Assembly: GCA_017306865.1 (NCBI GenBank)
Contig: JAFKHH010000014.1
Span: forward strand, 496,001-560,000
Direction: 5' to 3'
DNA from: Filimonas sp.
GTDB lineage: Bacteria; Bacteroidota; Bacteroidia; Chitinophagales; Chitinophagaceae
Length of the DNA: 64,000 nt
Shown piece after piece: positions 52,981 through 62,249 of the stretch. A program made the translations under genes and the position numbers. Within the stretch, counting starts at the first letter, position 1; each line of letters begins with the position of its first letter. A model generated the notes under the pieces. It ran no database searches, was not told where the DNA came from, and saw only the letters and a list, made by a program, of their open reading frames with translations.

Positions 52981-54522
52981 CTATTGCTTATCCCACCATA
53001 TTCTCGTTGTCAATACATCCGCGCCTTGTCTTGCTACTGCTGCATTGTAATTTACTGCATTCAATCCCGCTTCTGGCTGTGAATACGGGAAGCGGCGCGG
53101 AATGGTGCCGTTGGTCGCATTAGCCGGATAGTTAACCGGTGTTAACTGCGGATAACCTGTACGTCTCCAGTTCGCATACGCTTCCTGCTCATCCAGCAAC
53201 AGGGCAATCCAAAACTGTGTATGGATCTGTTTCATCTGATCATCAAACGAGCCTGCTACATTCAGTGCCTGCGCGCCTGAGTAGGTTGAAATACTGGCTG
53301 GCGCTATTACACCACCAGCACCAAACAAGGACCAGTTGCGCAATGCAGCTTCCACGCCTGCTTTATACAGGGCAGCAGCATCACCGGCAGACCATTTGCG
53401 TAAAGCCACTTCACTCAACAACAGGTTTGTTTCTGCTGCTGTCAGCACCAGTAACGGCGCATCGTACCTTAAAATAGTATTTGGATTTGGCTCTGAATAA
53501 GAAGGGAAATTGGCAGGTTTGGAACCTGTACCACTTGGCAAACCTTTCTGCAATGCAGACGTCGTATCCGGTGTTTTATTATTCCAGATCACAGCCACTA
53601 CCGGCAAACGCGGATCGTTTGTTGTTTTCAGGTAGTCGATAAATGTTTTACTATACTTACCACCTTCTGTGTTTGCATCGCCATACGCTGTTGCCGTATA
53701 ATCCTGGCCTACCAGCTCGTAGGCTACAGGATTATCGTTATATATCTGGGGGCCGTTGGTATATTTTATTACTGCCGCATCAGCATCTGTCGTGATCACA
53801 CCACCTGTTATCGCTTTTTGCGCCCATTGCTGCGCCAGTGCTGCATCTACTTTTGTAGTACGCATAGCAACACGTAGCATGAGGGAGTAACCAAACTTTT
53901 TCCATTTAGTAATATCGCCCTTGTATAAAAGATCGGCACTGGCAAAAGTTGGCTGTGCAGTATTAAATGAATTGATAGCCGCATCCAGCTCGCTTAGCAT
54001 CGCTTTATAAATGTCTGACTGTGCATCATACTTTGGTGTAAATACACCATCTGTATATCCCTTTGCAGCTTCGGAGTAAGGCACATCACCATACAGGTCT
54101 GTTATACGCTGCATCAGCAATACTTTCCAGATCCTTGCAGCGGCTTGTTTATTTATTTGATTGGCAGCCTGCGTATTCCTGATCACTTCTGCTACTGTGT
54201 TCACTGCATTCGTATAAATATAGCGGTAGTAGAACCCCTGGTAGAAATCATTCGCGCCATATTTATCGCCTAAGCCAGAGCCTGCCACATCTTTATACGT
54301 AGCATAGTGCTGAATAAAGTTGCCGCAGTTCAGGTAAGATGTATAGAAATACGTACGGTCATATACATAATTGCCTTTTAACTGGCTTTGTGTAAACAGG
54401 TAGTCTACCTGCGGTACAGTAGATGCATTCGGGTTTGTATTAAGCGATTCAAACCCCTTGTCGCAACCTGTTAAAGCCGCAGCAACGATAACAGGTAAAA
54501 TATATTTATGATAGAATTTCAT
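52981..54522 (-). CDS. SusD/RagB-like outer-membrane lipoprotein
   Basis: A 513-residue glycan- or peptide-binding lipoprotein that caps the SusC barrel. Lipobox at ALTGC (Cys 19) followed by DKGFESLNTNPNAST, the start typical of the SusD-like superfamily 2 group. TPR-like segments and the end RRFPYSQPEAGLN, YPQLTPVNYP and TRIWWDKQ are typical of this group. It is 23 bases downstream of susC. The ligand cannot be read from sequence; the GH20 gene next to it suggests GlcNAc-containing material. Confidence 0.93.
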   Translation of the reverse strand: MKFYHKYILPVIVAAALTGCDKGFESLNTNPNASTVPQVDYLFTQSQLKGNYVYDRTYFYTSYLNCGNFIQHYATYKDVAGSGLGDKYGANDFYQGFYYRYIYTNAVNTVAEVIRNTQAANQINKQAAARIWKVLLMQRITDLYGDVPYSEAAKGYTDGVFTPKYDAQSDIYKAMLSELDAAINSFNTAQPTFASADLLYKGDITKWKKFGYSLMLRVAMRTTKVDAALAQQWAQKAITGGVITTDADAAVIKYTNGPQIYNDNPVAYELVGQDYTATAYGDANTEGGKYSKTFIDYLKTTNDPRLPVVAVIWNNKTPDTTSALQKGLPSGTGSKPANFPSYSEPNPNTILRYDAPLLVLTAAETNLLLSEVALRKWSAGDAAALYKAGVEAALRNWSLFGAGGVIAPASISTYSGAQALNVAGSFDDQMKQIHTQFWIALLLDEQEAYANWRRTGYPQLTPVNYPANATNGTIPRRFPYSQPEAGLNAVNYNAAVARQGADVLTTRIWWDKQ

Positions 54523-54545
54523 ATTGCTTTCTTTAAAAATTAGAA

Positions 54546-57500
54546 TTAAAATTTAACCATTAAGTTCACACCGTAGCTTCTTGTTCTTGGCACACCAAAC
54601 ATTTCAAAGCCTTGCGCATTTGAGTTGCTGAATGTTGATTCAGGATCAATATTCGGCGCATCTTTATGCAATATGAGCAGGTTTCTTGCTACGAATGAAA
54701 TGGATAATGATTGCAGTTTTACAAACCTGATAGCACTTACAGGAATGCTGTAGCCCAATATTACCTGGCGCAGCTTAATGAAGTCCGCGTCATACACAAA
54801 CAGGTCACTCAGGTTTTTATAGTTATCATAATAACCCTGCAATGCAGATGGCGCAATTGTTTTAGTGAACGGATTGCCATTGATATCTACACCAGTTACT
54901 GTTAATCCGCCATCACGTCCCGGTAAGGTTATTTTATTCAAACCAAAGCGTGTTGCATACAGGTTGGTAGCGGAATATACTTTGCCACCAAACTTGCCGT
55001 CAATGAGAAAGCTAAAATTGAAACGCTTATAAGTAAAGTTGTTCGTAATACCACCGCCCCACGGAGAAACACCGGAGCCGAGGTCTTCCAGACCTGTTGC
55101 TACCTCATAACCATTCGCATTGTACACCGTGTTGCCTTTTGCATCTTTTTTGATCCTGTAACCTTTGATCATGCTATATGGCTTGCCTACTTCGTTGTAG
55201 ATATATGCATAGTTATTTACGCTTACATCCATCTGTAATGCAGACAACCCGTTTGCCAATGCAAGCACCTCATTCTTATTATAAGACATGTTATAGCTTA
55301 CATCCCATGAGAAGTTTTTAGTTTTTACAGGTGTACCGGTTATTAACAGCTCTACACCTTTATTGCTTACTGCACCTACGTTCAGCAATGCAAAGTTGTA
55401 ACCTGATCCCGGAGAGATACTCGCCTGTACGATATCGTTGGTTGTTTTACGATTGTAATAAGTGAAGTCTATACCTAACCTGTTCTTCAGGAAGCGTGCT
55501 TCTATACCAAACTCGTACGTAGTAGAAGTTAATGGCTTCAAACCGCCATTTGGCACCTGGTACACGCCCGGATTTGCACCACCATAAGGTGTTACTTGTT
55601 GCAACGGCTGGCCTAAGTGGCCACCGCCGGATACAAGGCTATACGTCAGGTTCAGCGCATAAGGGTCAGGTGTAGCGCCACCTACTTCAGCCCATGCTCC
55701 TCTTACTTTTGCGAAGTTTACCCACTCAGGCAGTTTCACTGCTTTGGATAATACAAAGCTTGCACCTACTGATGGATAGAAGATATGATTGTTTTGTGGA
55801 GCTAATGTAGAGAACCAGTCATTCCTGCCTGTTAAAGAAAGAAACAACATGTCTTTGAATGCAAGGTCTACGTTACCAAACACAGAGTTGGTTGCCGTAC
55901 GCCTCAGCACTGTATTTGTACTTAAGCTCGCCAGGTTGCTCGGGTCGTAGAAGTTAGGCAAATAGAACTGGCTGCCATCTAAATTTGTTGCCTGGGATTT
56001 GAAACGTCTCTGGTTACCACCGACCATTGCTGTCAGAGACAAATCCTTATAAATGTTTGCCTGGTAGTTCAGCGTCAGTTCGCTATTCGTTTCAGTAGTA
56101 GCTGTTGTGTATTGCTGGAAGAAACCTGTAGGTGCATACGCAGTACCTGTAGGCACTACGCCTTTATACACGATGCTTGAGTAATCTTGTGTTACACGGC
56201 CACGCACAAACAAGTTATTCAGGATATTGTACTTCACGCTCAGGTTACCAATGAAACGATTTCTCGTATCGTTGTTCTGAAATTTGTTTATAACAAAATA
56301 TGGATTGCTGGCAAAGCCTGATGGGTTCCACAATACTTCGTTACCGTTAGCATCGTAACCCGGATCCAGTTTTCTTACGTCAACTGTATTCGCTATCATA
56401 TATGTACCCCAGTTAGGGTTACCCGGCGCATCAGCTACACCGCTACGGTTGGTTGCATTCTCCAGGTTATATTGCATGAATGCTTCTACGGTTAATTTCT
56501 TACCCAGGTTTCCGGTAAGGCTTACCGTACCGATCTTTTTATTCAGCTTTTGATTCGGCACTAATCCATGATTGTTCATGTCAGATAGTGATGCACGGTA
56601 AGTAACAACATCTGAGCCGCCAGTAAACGCTACTGTATTGGTAAACGTAGAGCCTGTGTTGTAGAAATTTTTGATATTATTTTTCTGCGGAGAATAAGGG
56701 CGCGACACACCATCAAACTGTATTACAGATGAACCATCCATTTTTTCACCGAAAGATAAACGGCCCATGTTTATAGCCTCTGCCTGTGTCTTTGGTTTTA
56801 CACCAAACTGTCCTGCACCATATTCATACTGCCAGTCAGGGATGATCGAAGGTGTTTCGAATGTCAGCGTAGAGTTATATTCCAGCCCTATGCCTTTTTG
56901 TTTTACACCTTTCTTGGTCGTGATCAGTATTACACCGTTGGATGCGCGTGAGCCATACAATGCCGCAGCGGTACCACCTTTCAAAACAGTAATGCTTTCT
57001 ATATCATCCGGGTTTATACCTGCTATCCCATCACCACGATCACTATTTAAACCAATAGCACCGTTGCCACTTGCAGGCATACTGTTCGTTGTGTTATCTA
57101 TCGGCATACCATTCACTACATACAGCGGCTGGTTGTCACCATTCAGTGAGCCGTTACCACGTATGATCACGCGGCTGGATGCGCCCGGGCCACCTGCAAG
57201 GCTGCTTGCATTTACACCGGCTACTTTACCAACCAATGCATCAGCCAGGTTGATCTCGCGTGCTTGTGTAAACTCGTTTCCTTTCAGCTCAGTAACAGCA
57301 TATGCAACTGCACGTTTTTCTTTTTTCACACCAAGCGCCGTCACCACCACTTCATTCAGCGAGCCCGCACTTCCCTCTTTCAGCTCTATGCTGATACCCG
57401 CCTGCGGACGCTCTACAGTGAGGAGCAATGTTTCAAAGCCAATGGAGGAAATAGACAGAACAATGTTTTCTTTTTTTACAGTCGCCGGAAGTTTAAGGGA

Positions 57501-57704
57501 GAAGTTTCCGGAAGCGTCAGAGATCGCTGCGATTTTTTTATTGGAAGAAAGTTGTACAACAGCGCCTGGCAGCGGATTGCCTGTTGTGGCGCTTTTAATA
57601 GTTCCTGAAATCTCATCTCCGGCAGCCTGGGCGTAACCGGTTAGTACGCTGCATATAGCCAGGAACAGCATAATGCAGTAAGACAGTAGTTTTTTCTTTT
57701 TCAT
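54546..57704 (-). CDS. SusC/RagA-type TonB-linked outer-membrane transporter
   Basis: A 1052-residue TonB-dependent barrel. Signal peptide (LLSYCIMLFLAICSVLTGYA), carboxypeptidase-regulatory-like domain (about 30-110, SGTIKSATTGNPLPGAVV), SusC signature region in the plug (VIIRGNGSLNGDNQPLYVVN, NPDDIESITVLKGGTAAALYG, GSRASNGVILITTKKG) and a C-terminal barrel ending RSYGVNLMVKF. ATG 57704 starts the signal peptide; the frame to 57725 adds seven residues without support. First gene of the minus-strand locus, opposite the DeoR regulator. Confidence 0.95.
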   Translation of the reverse strand: MKKKKLLSYCIMLFLAICSVLTGYAQAAGDEISGTIKSATTGNPLPGAVVQLSSNKKIAAISDASGNFSLKLPATVKKENIVLSISSIGFETLLLTVERPQAGISIELKEGSAGSLNEVVVTALGVKKEKRAVAYAVTELKGNEFTQAREINLADALVGKVAGVNASSLAGGPGASSRVIIRGNGSLNGDNQPLYVVNGMPIDNTTNSMPASGNGAIGLNSDRGDGIAGINPDDIESITVLKGGTAAALYGSRASNGVILITTKKGVKQKGIGLEYNSTLTFETPSIIPDWQYEYGAGQFGVKPKTQAEAINMGRLSFGEKMDGSSVIQFDGVSRPYSPQKNNIKNFYNTGSTFTNTVAFTGGSDVVTYRASLSDMNNHGLVPNQKLNKKIGTVSLTGNLGKKLTVEAFMQYNLENATNRSGVADAPGNPNWGTYMIANTVDVRKLDPGYDANGNEVLWNPSGFASNPYFVINKFQNNDTRNRFIGNLSVKYNILNNLFVRGRVTQDYSSIVYKGVVPTGTAYAPTGFFQQYTTATTETNSELTLNYQANIYKDLSLTAMVGGNQRRFKSQATNLDGSQFYLPNFYDPSNLASLSTNTVLRRTATNSVFGNVDLAFKDMLFLSLTGRNDWFSTLAPQNNHIFYPSVGASFVLSKAVKLPEWVNFAKVRGAWAEVGGATPDPYALNLTYSLVSGGGHLGQPLQQVTPYGGANPGVYQVPNGGLKPLTSTTYEFGIEARFLKNRLGIDFTYYNRKTTNDIVQASISPGSGYNFALLNVGAVSNKGVELLITGTPVKTKNFSWDVSYNMSYNKNEVLALANGLSALQMDVSVNNYAYIYNEVGKPYSMIKGYRIKKDAKGNTVYNANGYEVATGLEDLGSGVSPWGGGITNNFTYKRFNFSFLIDGKFGGKVYSATNLYATRFGLNKITLPGRDGGLTVTGVDINGNPFTKTIAPSALQGYYDNYKNLSDLFVYDADFIKLRQVILGYSIPVSAIRFVKLQSLSISFVARNLLILHKDAPNIDPESTFSNSNAQGFEMFGVPRTRSYGVNLMVKF

Positions 57705-57994
57705 AAAAGGCAGTTGTAATAGCAATTATTGCAAATAATTTGCACTCAAATTAGGAACAGTTCTGAATATTTCAAAAATATTGCAAAATATTTGTCAAAA
57801 AAGCAAAAAATAAGCACTCAAAAAGGCCTTTAATTCCAAATATTTGTAATACTTAACGCAAACAGCTTTAACAACAAGGCTTCCGGAAAATGAAGAGATT
57901 AATATTTTTTGCAACAAGGATGGTTCATTGCTCAAAAAAATTGCATATTTACACTTCAAAGGTGCAATTCTGACACCCTCAAGCTGGATTTTAT
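57705..57994. promoter_or_regulatory. Divergent susC / deoR control region with three CAAAT-ATTTG sites
   Basis: No gene and no phrase repeats. Three palindromes of one type: TGCAAATAATTTGCA (57730-57744, perfect), TGCAAAATATTTGTC (57782-57796, near-palindromic) and CAAATATTTG (57837-57846, perfect). Their centres are about 52 bases apart each time, near five DNA turns, so they would lie on the same face. They are candidate operators for the DeoR protein encoded alongside. Confidence 0.55.
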
Positions 57995-58771
57995 ATGACC
58001 AACAAAGCAACTACTTCACCCGGTTTGTCTAAAAAAGAGCGGAAAGAGCTGATCGTAAAGCAGGTAAGTATCCATACCCGCCTGATGTTTAGCGACCTGG
58101 TAAACCTGATAGAAGATGTGTCTGAAGACACGATTCGCAGGGATGTGAATGAACTGGCAGACGCCGGTACGCTGATCAAAATAAAGGGTGGCGTCATGTC
58201 TGCGGCATACCATTACGGGCAGGAATCTAAAACCTATGCCCAGCACAATAAGGAAGTAATAGCGGAGAAAACATTATCGCTGCTGCGCGACGATATGCTG
58301 GTACTGATCGGTGGCGGTACTACAGTGCGCGAGTTTATCAAACGCATTCCCGATACATTACGCGCAACATTCTTCACTGTAAACGTACTAACGGCAGTAG
58401 AGCTACTGGATAAACCACTGATCAAAACAGTTATGATCGGCGGGCAAATATCTACTTACAGCCAGATGACAGTAAGCGGTGAGGTGTTTGAATATTTATC
58501 CAACATTAAAGCAGACTTGTGCATCATGGGCACAAATGCACTCCACTATAGCGATGGCTTTACGGACTCTGACTGGGAAACAATACAGGTGAAAAAAGCA
58601 ATGATCAAGGCGGCAGATAAAATTGCGATACTAACCATAGCAGAGAAGCTGAATTCTACAATGCAATTGAAAATTGCGGATATGAATGAAATCGATTACC
58701 TGGTAACAGAGCGCCCGGCAGATGACCCGGAATTGCAGCCGTATAATACGGGGAAGCTGGTGATATTGTGA
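57995..58771 (+). CDS. DeoR/GlpR-family transcription regulator
   Basis: A 258-residue sugar-phosphate-sensing repressor type. N-terminal helix-turn-helix (about 15-70, FSDLVNLIEDVSEDTIRRDV, the DeoR signature with DTIRRDVNEL) and a C-terminal ISOCOT effector domain with VLIGGGTTVREFIKRI, MIGGQISTYSQMTVSG and KADLCIMGTNAL. Effectors of this family are usually phosphorylated sugars such as amino-sugar phosphates. It is divergent from the susC operon and is the obvious local regulator. A GTGAATCGTGAA repeat starts a few bases after its stop. Confidence 0.92.
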   Translation: MTNKATTSPGLSKKERKELIVKQVSIHTRLMFSDLVNLIEDVSEDTIRRDVNELADAGTLIKIKGGVMSAAYHYGQESKTYAQHNKEVIAEKTLSLLRDDMLVLIGGGTTVREFIKRIPDTLRATFFTVNVLTAVELLDKPLIKTVMIGGQISTYSQMTVSGEVFEYLSNIKADLCIMGTNALHYSDGFTDSDWETIQVKKAMIKAADKIAILTIAEKLNSTMQLKIADMNEIDYLVTERPADDPELQPYNTGKLVIL

Positions 58772-59045
58772 GGACGTGAATCGTGAAGCGATAATCGTGA
58801 ATATTGTGAGTGGTGAGAGGTCAGTTGTGAGTAAGCCCATTTATAGAAAGTACTATATAAACTCTATATACGTTACAAACGTTACCCCTCCTTTGCGTTC
58901 TCTGCGTATTCTTTGCGCCCTTTGCGATACATTCTTTATCCCAGCAACAGAATGTCTATTTAGCCTTTCTTGCGTCGCACTCTTGTGCAGCGTGCTCTTT
59001 ACTCAACAGCCACATTTCAAATATCAAATCTCAAATTTCAAATCA
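58772..59045. repeat. Composite phrase repeat, copy 2 (inverted)
   Basis: No gene. GACGTGAATCGTGAAGCG, GTGAGAGGTCAGTTGTGAGT, TATATAAACTCTATATACG, TTACAAACGTTACCCCTC, CTTTGCGTTCTCTGCG, CTTTGCGCCCTTTGCG (58773-58932) form the reverse complement of the ordered element at 7866-8005. Then CATTTCAAATATCAAATC and TCAAATTTCAAATC (59013-59044). Confidence 0.7.
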
Positions 59046-59078
59046 TAAAAAAACCGCAATCGTAAAAACAACTGCGGT
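59046..59078 (-). terminator. Intrinsic terminator of the DUF6580-like gene
   Basis: On the minus strand ACCGCA...TGCGGT (59053-59058 with 59073-59078) followed by a run of seven T. 27 bases past the stop. Confidence 0.7.
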
Positions 59079-59104
59079 ATAACAAAACTTATATCAGAAT
59101 AAAA

Positions 59105-59686
59105 TTAAGCCATTTGTTTTTGTCCTTCGTGGAACACGTAATGTTTAACAATATAATATCCGCCAAACAATACTAGTGAGAAGAACAAGGTTGCATATAC
59201 ACTATTCGGATAGAATGGTAATGCGTCTGTATAACACTGCATCAGGCCCGCAAATGTCTTTGGCCTGTTGAAACCACGTGTACCTTGCCAGCCAGCCCAT
59301 ACTACAAAGTTGGACAGGACAAAGTAAACAGTTGGTGCGGCTACAGATGCTGCGGCTACATTCACAACATTTATTTTCTTTATAAAGAACCCTATGCAGG
59401 TAAGCAATGCAAATAACAGGTAGTTCTGCCACTGCCCTTCGTAAAAGCCAGGGAAGTTAGACATACCGGCGCTATACAAGCCCTGGTACAATAAATCACT
59501 AAGGAACATAGACAATACCGGCAACAGGAAAGCCATTTTTTTGTCTTTAATAAACAATGCGCCGCCAAAGATGGCCATTGCATACTGTGGCGCAAAACCT
59601 AAAGGCCTGTTTGGAAATACACGGTACAATGCTGATACCAATACCAGCAGTACAAGTGCTACAATTGCGTTTTTAGTGATCTTCAT
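59105..59686 (-). CDS. DUF6580-like integral membrane protein
   Basis: A 193-residue protein with about six hydrophobic segments (7-25, 32-46, 52-66, 88-102, 108-132, 162-182). Features FPNRPLGFAPQYAMAIFGGA, LPVLSMFLSDLLYQGLY, NFVVWAGWQ and YTDALPFYPNSVYATLFF are those of the DUF6580 family, small proteins reminiscent of ECF transporter S-components. No energising subunits are nearby, and the substrate is unknown. A TACTTTTG box on the minus strand (59704-59711) may be its -7 element. Confidence 0.75.
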   Translation of the reverse strand: MKITKNAIVALVLLVLVSALYRVFPNRPLGFAPQYAMAIFGGALFIKDKKMAFLLPVLSMFLSDLLYQGLYSAGMSNFPGFYEGQWQNYLLFALLTCIGFFIKKINVVNVAAASVAAPTVYFVLSNFVVWAGWQGTRGFNRPKTFAGLMQCYTDALPFYPNSVYATLFFSLVLFGGYYIVKHYVFHEGQKQMA

Positions 59687-59710
59687 GTCAAATGCTTATG
59701 GGACAAAAGT

Positions 59711-59858
59711 ACAATTTGGAATTTGAAAATTTGAAAATTTACTAATTTGAAAATTGCTATATGGCTTAATGGCCAAATTGTTGGGCTGTTGTGAAGGAAA
59801 ACCACCTTCATACCTGCCCACTTTCAAATCTTCAAATTATTTCATTTTCAAATTAATT
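59711..59858. repeat. Nested phrase repeats between manA and the DUF6580-like gene
   Basis: AATTTGGAATTTGAAAATTT and CTAATTTGAAAATTGC (59713-59757) face TTTCAAATCTTCAAATTATT and CATTTTCAAATTAATTT (59822-59858). In the centre TGGCTTAATGGCCAAATTG (59763-59781) is of the AATTGTT family and GAAGGAAAACCACCTTC (59793-59809) is a small hairpin. The right arm overlaps the manA stop. Confidence 0.7.
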
Positions 59859-61049
59859 TACGTACGGCACAAACGCCCTGTACGCCAATACATTCCCCTC
59901 CGGTTGTACCGTATAGGTTTCGTTTGGCATAATGGCGATCGCCTCGCCTTTAACGGCGGAGAGACTATTCGTAGAGCCTTTGGCCTGCAACGCTCCTTCC
60001 ATTACCACAATGATCTCTAAAGAAGTGGTGGTGATGATGTGGGACTCGCTGCCGGTCAGCGCAAGTTTACTAATGCCAAAATCCGGCACCGGGCAAGGAT
60101 AGTTTTGTTCCCCACCGGCATTCTCCCCTTTCATCACGTTTGGTACGATGCCTTCGAAGATGGTATGCTTTAGCAGTTCTGGCACATCCACATGCTTAGG
60201 CGTAAGGCCACCACGCAGTACATTGTCACTATTCGCCATCAGTTCTACATTCTGCCCTTCGAGGTAAGCGTGTGGCACACCTGCCCCCTGGAACACAGCT
60301 TCGCCCGGCTCTGTTCTTACTATATTGAAAAAGTAAATAGAAAATACACCCCTGTCTATATCACCCAGCAATGTTGCGTGCTCATAAGCTTTTGCTACCC
60401 ACCATCCCGGTTGCTCTTTGGATAACGTGCCTGCTTTTTTCTTTTGCAGCTCCGCCAGCACCAGCGGCATCAGCACCGCATTCACCTGTTGTTGAGACAA
60501 CTCCATTACATGCTGGTACAATCCTTTATACCCTTCTCTTTCAAATATGGTGATCAGGCCTTCAAACGCAGGTATGCTGGTGAGTACATGCTTCAACTTC
60601 TCTTCTACTAAAAAACCATGCAGTAACCAGAATTCACTCAACGCTACCATTACTTCCGGCTTATGGTTTTTGTCTTTGTAGTTCCTGTGCCCGGCACTCA
60701 ACGGCACGCCAGCTTCGTCTTCTGCCAGGTATCCTTTTTCCGCTTCCGTTTTTGACGGATGTACCTGGATGGATAACATTTCTTTTACGTCCAATATTTT
60801 GAACAGGTAAGGCAATTCGCCAAAACCGTTGTACACTTTCTCTCCCAGGAATGTAACTGGCAATTCCTGTATGCCTTCGTATAAAACTATTTCGCGCCCC
60901 TCATCGTGCAGCACAGACGACGCAGAAGGATGCGCCCCCATCCAATATTCTGCAAAGGGTTTACGTTCTGTATTGGGTACGTTCAGCCACGCCGGGATAA
61001 AGGATTCTCCGCCCCACGCATAATGCTGGACTTTACCCGTGAGTTTCAT
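59853..61049 (-). CDS. manA: Mannose-6-phosphate isomerase, class I
   Basis: A 398-residue zinc isomerase interconverting mannose-6-P and fructose-6-P. Signatures: GKVQHYAWGGESFIPAWLN at the start, LSIQVHPSKTEAEKGYL (zinc ligands Q and H, near residue 95), NYKDKNHKPEVMVAL (E, H), and GEAVFQGAGVPHAYLEGQNV with ELMANSDNVLRGGLTPKH. ATG 61049 is used; the frame to 61073 adds eight residues overlapping the region upstream of the divergent YraN gene. It feeds or drains hexose phosphate and mannose donors for glycan synthesis. No sugar operon around it. Confidence 0.95.
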   Translation of the reverse strand: MKLTGKVQHYAWGGESFIPAWLNVPNTERKPFAEYWMGAHPSASSVLHDEGREIVLYEGIQELPVTFLGEKVYNGFGELPYLFKILDVKEMLSIQVHPSKTEAEKGYLAEDEAGVPLSAGHRNYKDKNHKPEVMVALSEFWLLHGFLVEEKLKHVLTSIPAFEGLITIFEREGYKGLYQHVMELSQQQVNAVLMPLVLAELQKKKAGTLSKEQPGWWVAKAYEHATLLGDIDRGVFSIYFFNIVRTEPGEAVFQGAGVPHAYLEGQNVELMANSDNVLRGGLTPKHVDVPELLKHTIFEGIVPNVMKGENAGGEQNYPCPVPDFGISKLALTGSESHIITTTSLEIIVVMEGALQAKGSTNSLSAVKGEAIAIMPNETYTVQPEGNVLAYRAFVPYVN

Positions 61050-61104
61050 TATTTTATTCTGTACGATTGTCATGTTGGTTGCTTTACCGCTGAAAGATAC
61101 TACA

Positions 61105-61461
61105 ATGAATCAAAACAAAAACACCGGCACAGCAGGCGAAGATCTTGCTGTAGCTTTCCTGATAAAAAAGGGCTATATCATCTTGCACCGCAACTGGCGG
61201 CACAGCCATTGGGAGGTGGATATTATTGCAAGCAGGGGCAAATTTTTACATTTCATCGAAATCAAAACGCGCACTACTACTCGTTATGGATTACCGGAAG
61301 AGAGCATTAGCCAGCATAAAATGGATAATCTTAAGAATGCAGCGGAGGAATATCAATACCAACACCCGGAATGGCAATTTATACAGTTTGATGTGCTGGC
61401 AATACTGATACTGCAAGGCAAAGAGCCAGCGTATTTTTTTATAGAGGATGTGTATTTCTGA
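61105..61461 (+). CDS. YraN/UPF0102-family protein
   Basis: A 118-residue member of the YraN family, related to restriction-endonuclease/Holliday-resolvase folds. GTAGEDLAVAFLIKKGYIIL and RNWRHSHWEVDIIA followed by FIEIKTRTTTRYG give the E-xx-D...E-x-K nuclease-like core; FDVLAI is the last conserved strand. Biochemical role is unproven in the family. ATG 61105 is chosen because the longer frame overlaps the manA start region. A phrase repeat (GGGCCACGAAGACTCGAAGG) begins one base after the stop. Confidence 0.9.
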   Translation: MNQNKNTGTAGEDLAVAFLIKKGYIILHRNWRHSHWEVDIIASRGKFLHFIEIKTRTTTRYGLPEESISQHKMDNLKNAAEEYQYQHPEWQFIQFDVLAILILQGKEPAYFFIEDVYF

Positions 61462-61656
61462 TGGGCCACGAAGACTCGAAGGCACAAAGATTTCACCAAG
61501 AGATTTCACGCAAAGGCGCATAAGTATCGCAAAGGACACGAAGAATACGCAGGGAACGCAAAGATTAATTTACAAGGTTCTTCCGGACATTACATCGTAC
61601 ATCTAACATCGTACATATTCTTGGCGCTTCTTCCTGTCCTTGTGTCTCCACGCCCA
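61462..61656. repeat. Phrase-repeat gap (YraN to YkgJ-like)
   Basis: No gene. GGCCACGAAGACTCGAAGGC, TTTCACGCAAAGGCGCATAAG, TATCGCAAAGGACACGAAG and ATACGCAGGGAACGCAAAG in a row, then CATTACATCGTACATCTAAC (61589-61608, family C), then CTTCCTGTCCTTGTGTCTCC. Confidence 0.7.
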
Positions 61657-62163
61657 TCACTTCACTACCATGGCCTGCATTTTCTCTACCATCTTATATG
61701 TGGCGGGACAATATTCTATGTTTTGCTGATGCACGTGCACGTAGTCAGTCCATTTCTTTTTGGTCAGGTGTGGGAAGCCTGCGCAGTCTGCAGGACGCAC
61801 TTCATAGATGCTGCACTTATTATCCTTCAGGTTCAGGAACTGGCAAGGCTGTTTTTTATTCATCCAGTCATCATCTTTTTTGTCGTACATCAGCCATTTG
61901 TCTTTGAACTCCTGTGGCGTCATTTCCAGGTGCGCAGAGATACGCTTAATGTCTTTCGGCGTAAAGGTTGGGCTCATGGTTTTACAACAGTTGGCGCAGG
62001 TAAGACAATCTACTTCCGGCCACACTTCCGCGCTCACAATCTCAGCAATCTTTTGCATGTGCCTTGGCGGGTTCTTTTCTAACTTGCCCAGGAAACGGCG
62101 CATGGCCTTTTTGTTGTGATTAACCTTTTGTTTAAAGGAGCGGAAATTGACTGCTGTACTCAA
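61657..62163 (-). CDS. YkgJ-family cysteine-cluster protein
   Basis: A 168-residue cytosolic protein with the UPF0153/YkgJ CxxCxxCC-type cluster: DCLTCANCCKTMSPTFTPKD (near residue 53), then PCQFLNLKDNKCSIYEVRPA and DCAGFP, giving eight Cys arranged to bind zinc or an Fe-S cluster. Function unknown for the family. A TATATTTG box on the minus strand (62210-62217) is a likely -7 element. Divergent from xerD. Confidence 0.87.
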   Translation of the reverse strand: MSTAVNFRSFKQKVNHNKKAMRRFLGKLEKNPPRHMQKIAEIVSAEVWPEVDCLTCANCCKTMSPTFTPKDIKRISAHLEMTPQEFKDKWLMYDKKDDDWMNKKQPCQFLNLKDNKCSIYEVRPADCAGFPHLTKKKWTDYVHVHQQNIEYCPATYKMVEKMQAMVVK

Positions 62164-62249
62164 AGCTGATATTTTTTAATACGATTAAAAGATAAGACTT
62201 TTATTTGTGCAAATATAGGGTTTGGCTTACGGAGGAGATTGCAGTATGG

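Noticed and set aside
56767-57636. A 289-codon plus-strand open frame inside susC
   Set aside because: It is fully antisense to the well-supported SusC signal, regulatory and plug domains, has no domain of its own and no leader. The same holds for the 186-codon frame at 14181-14741 opposite sucB.
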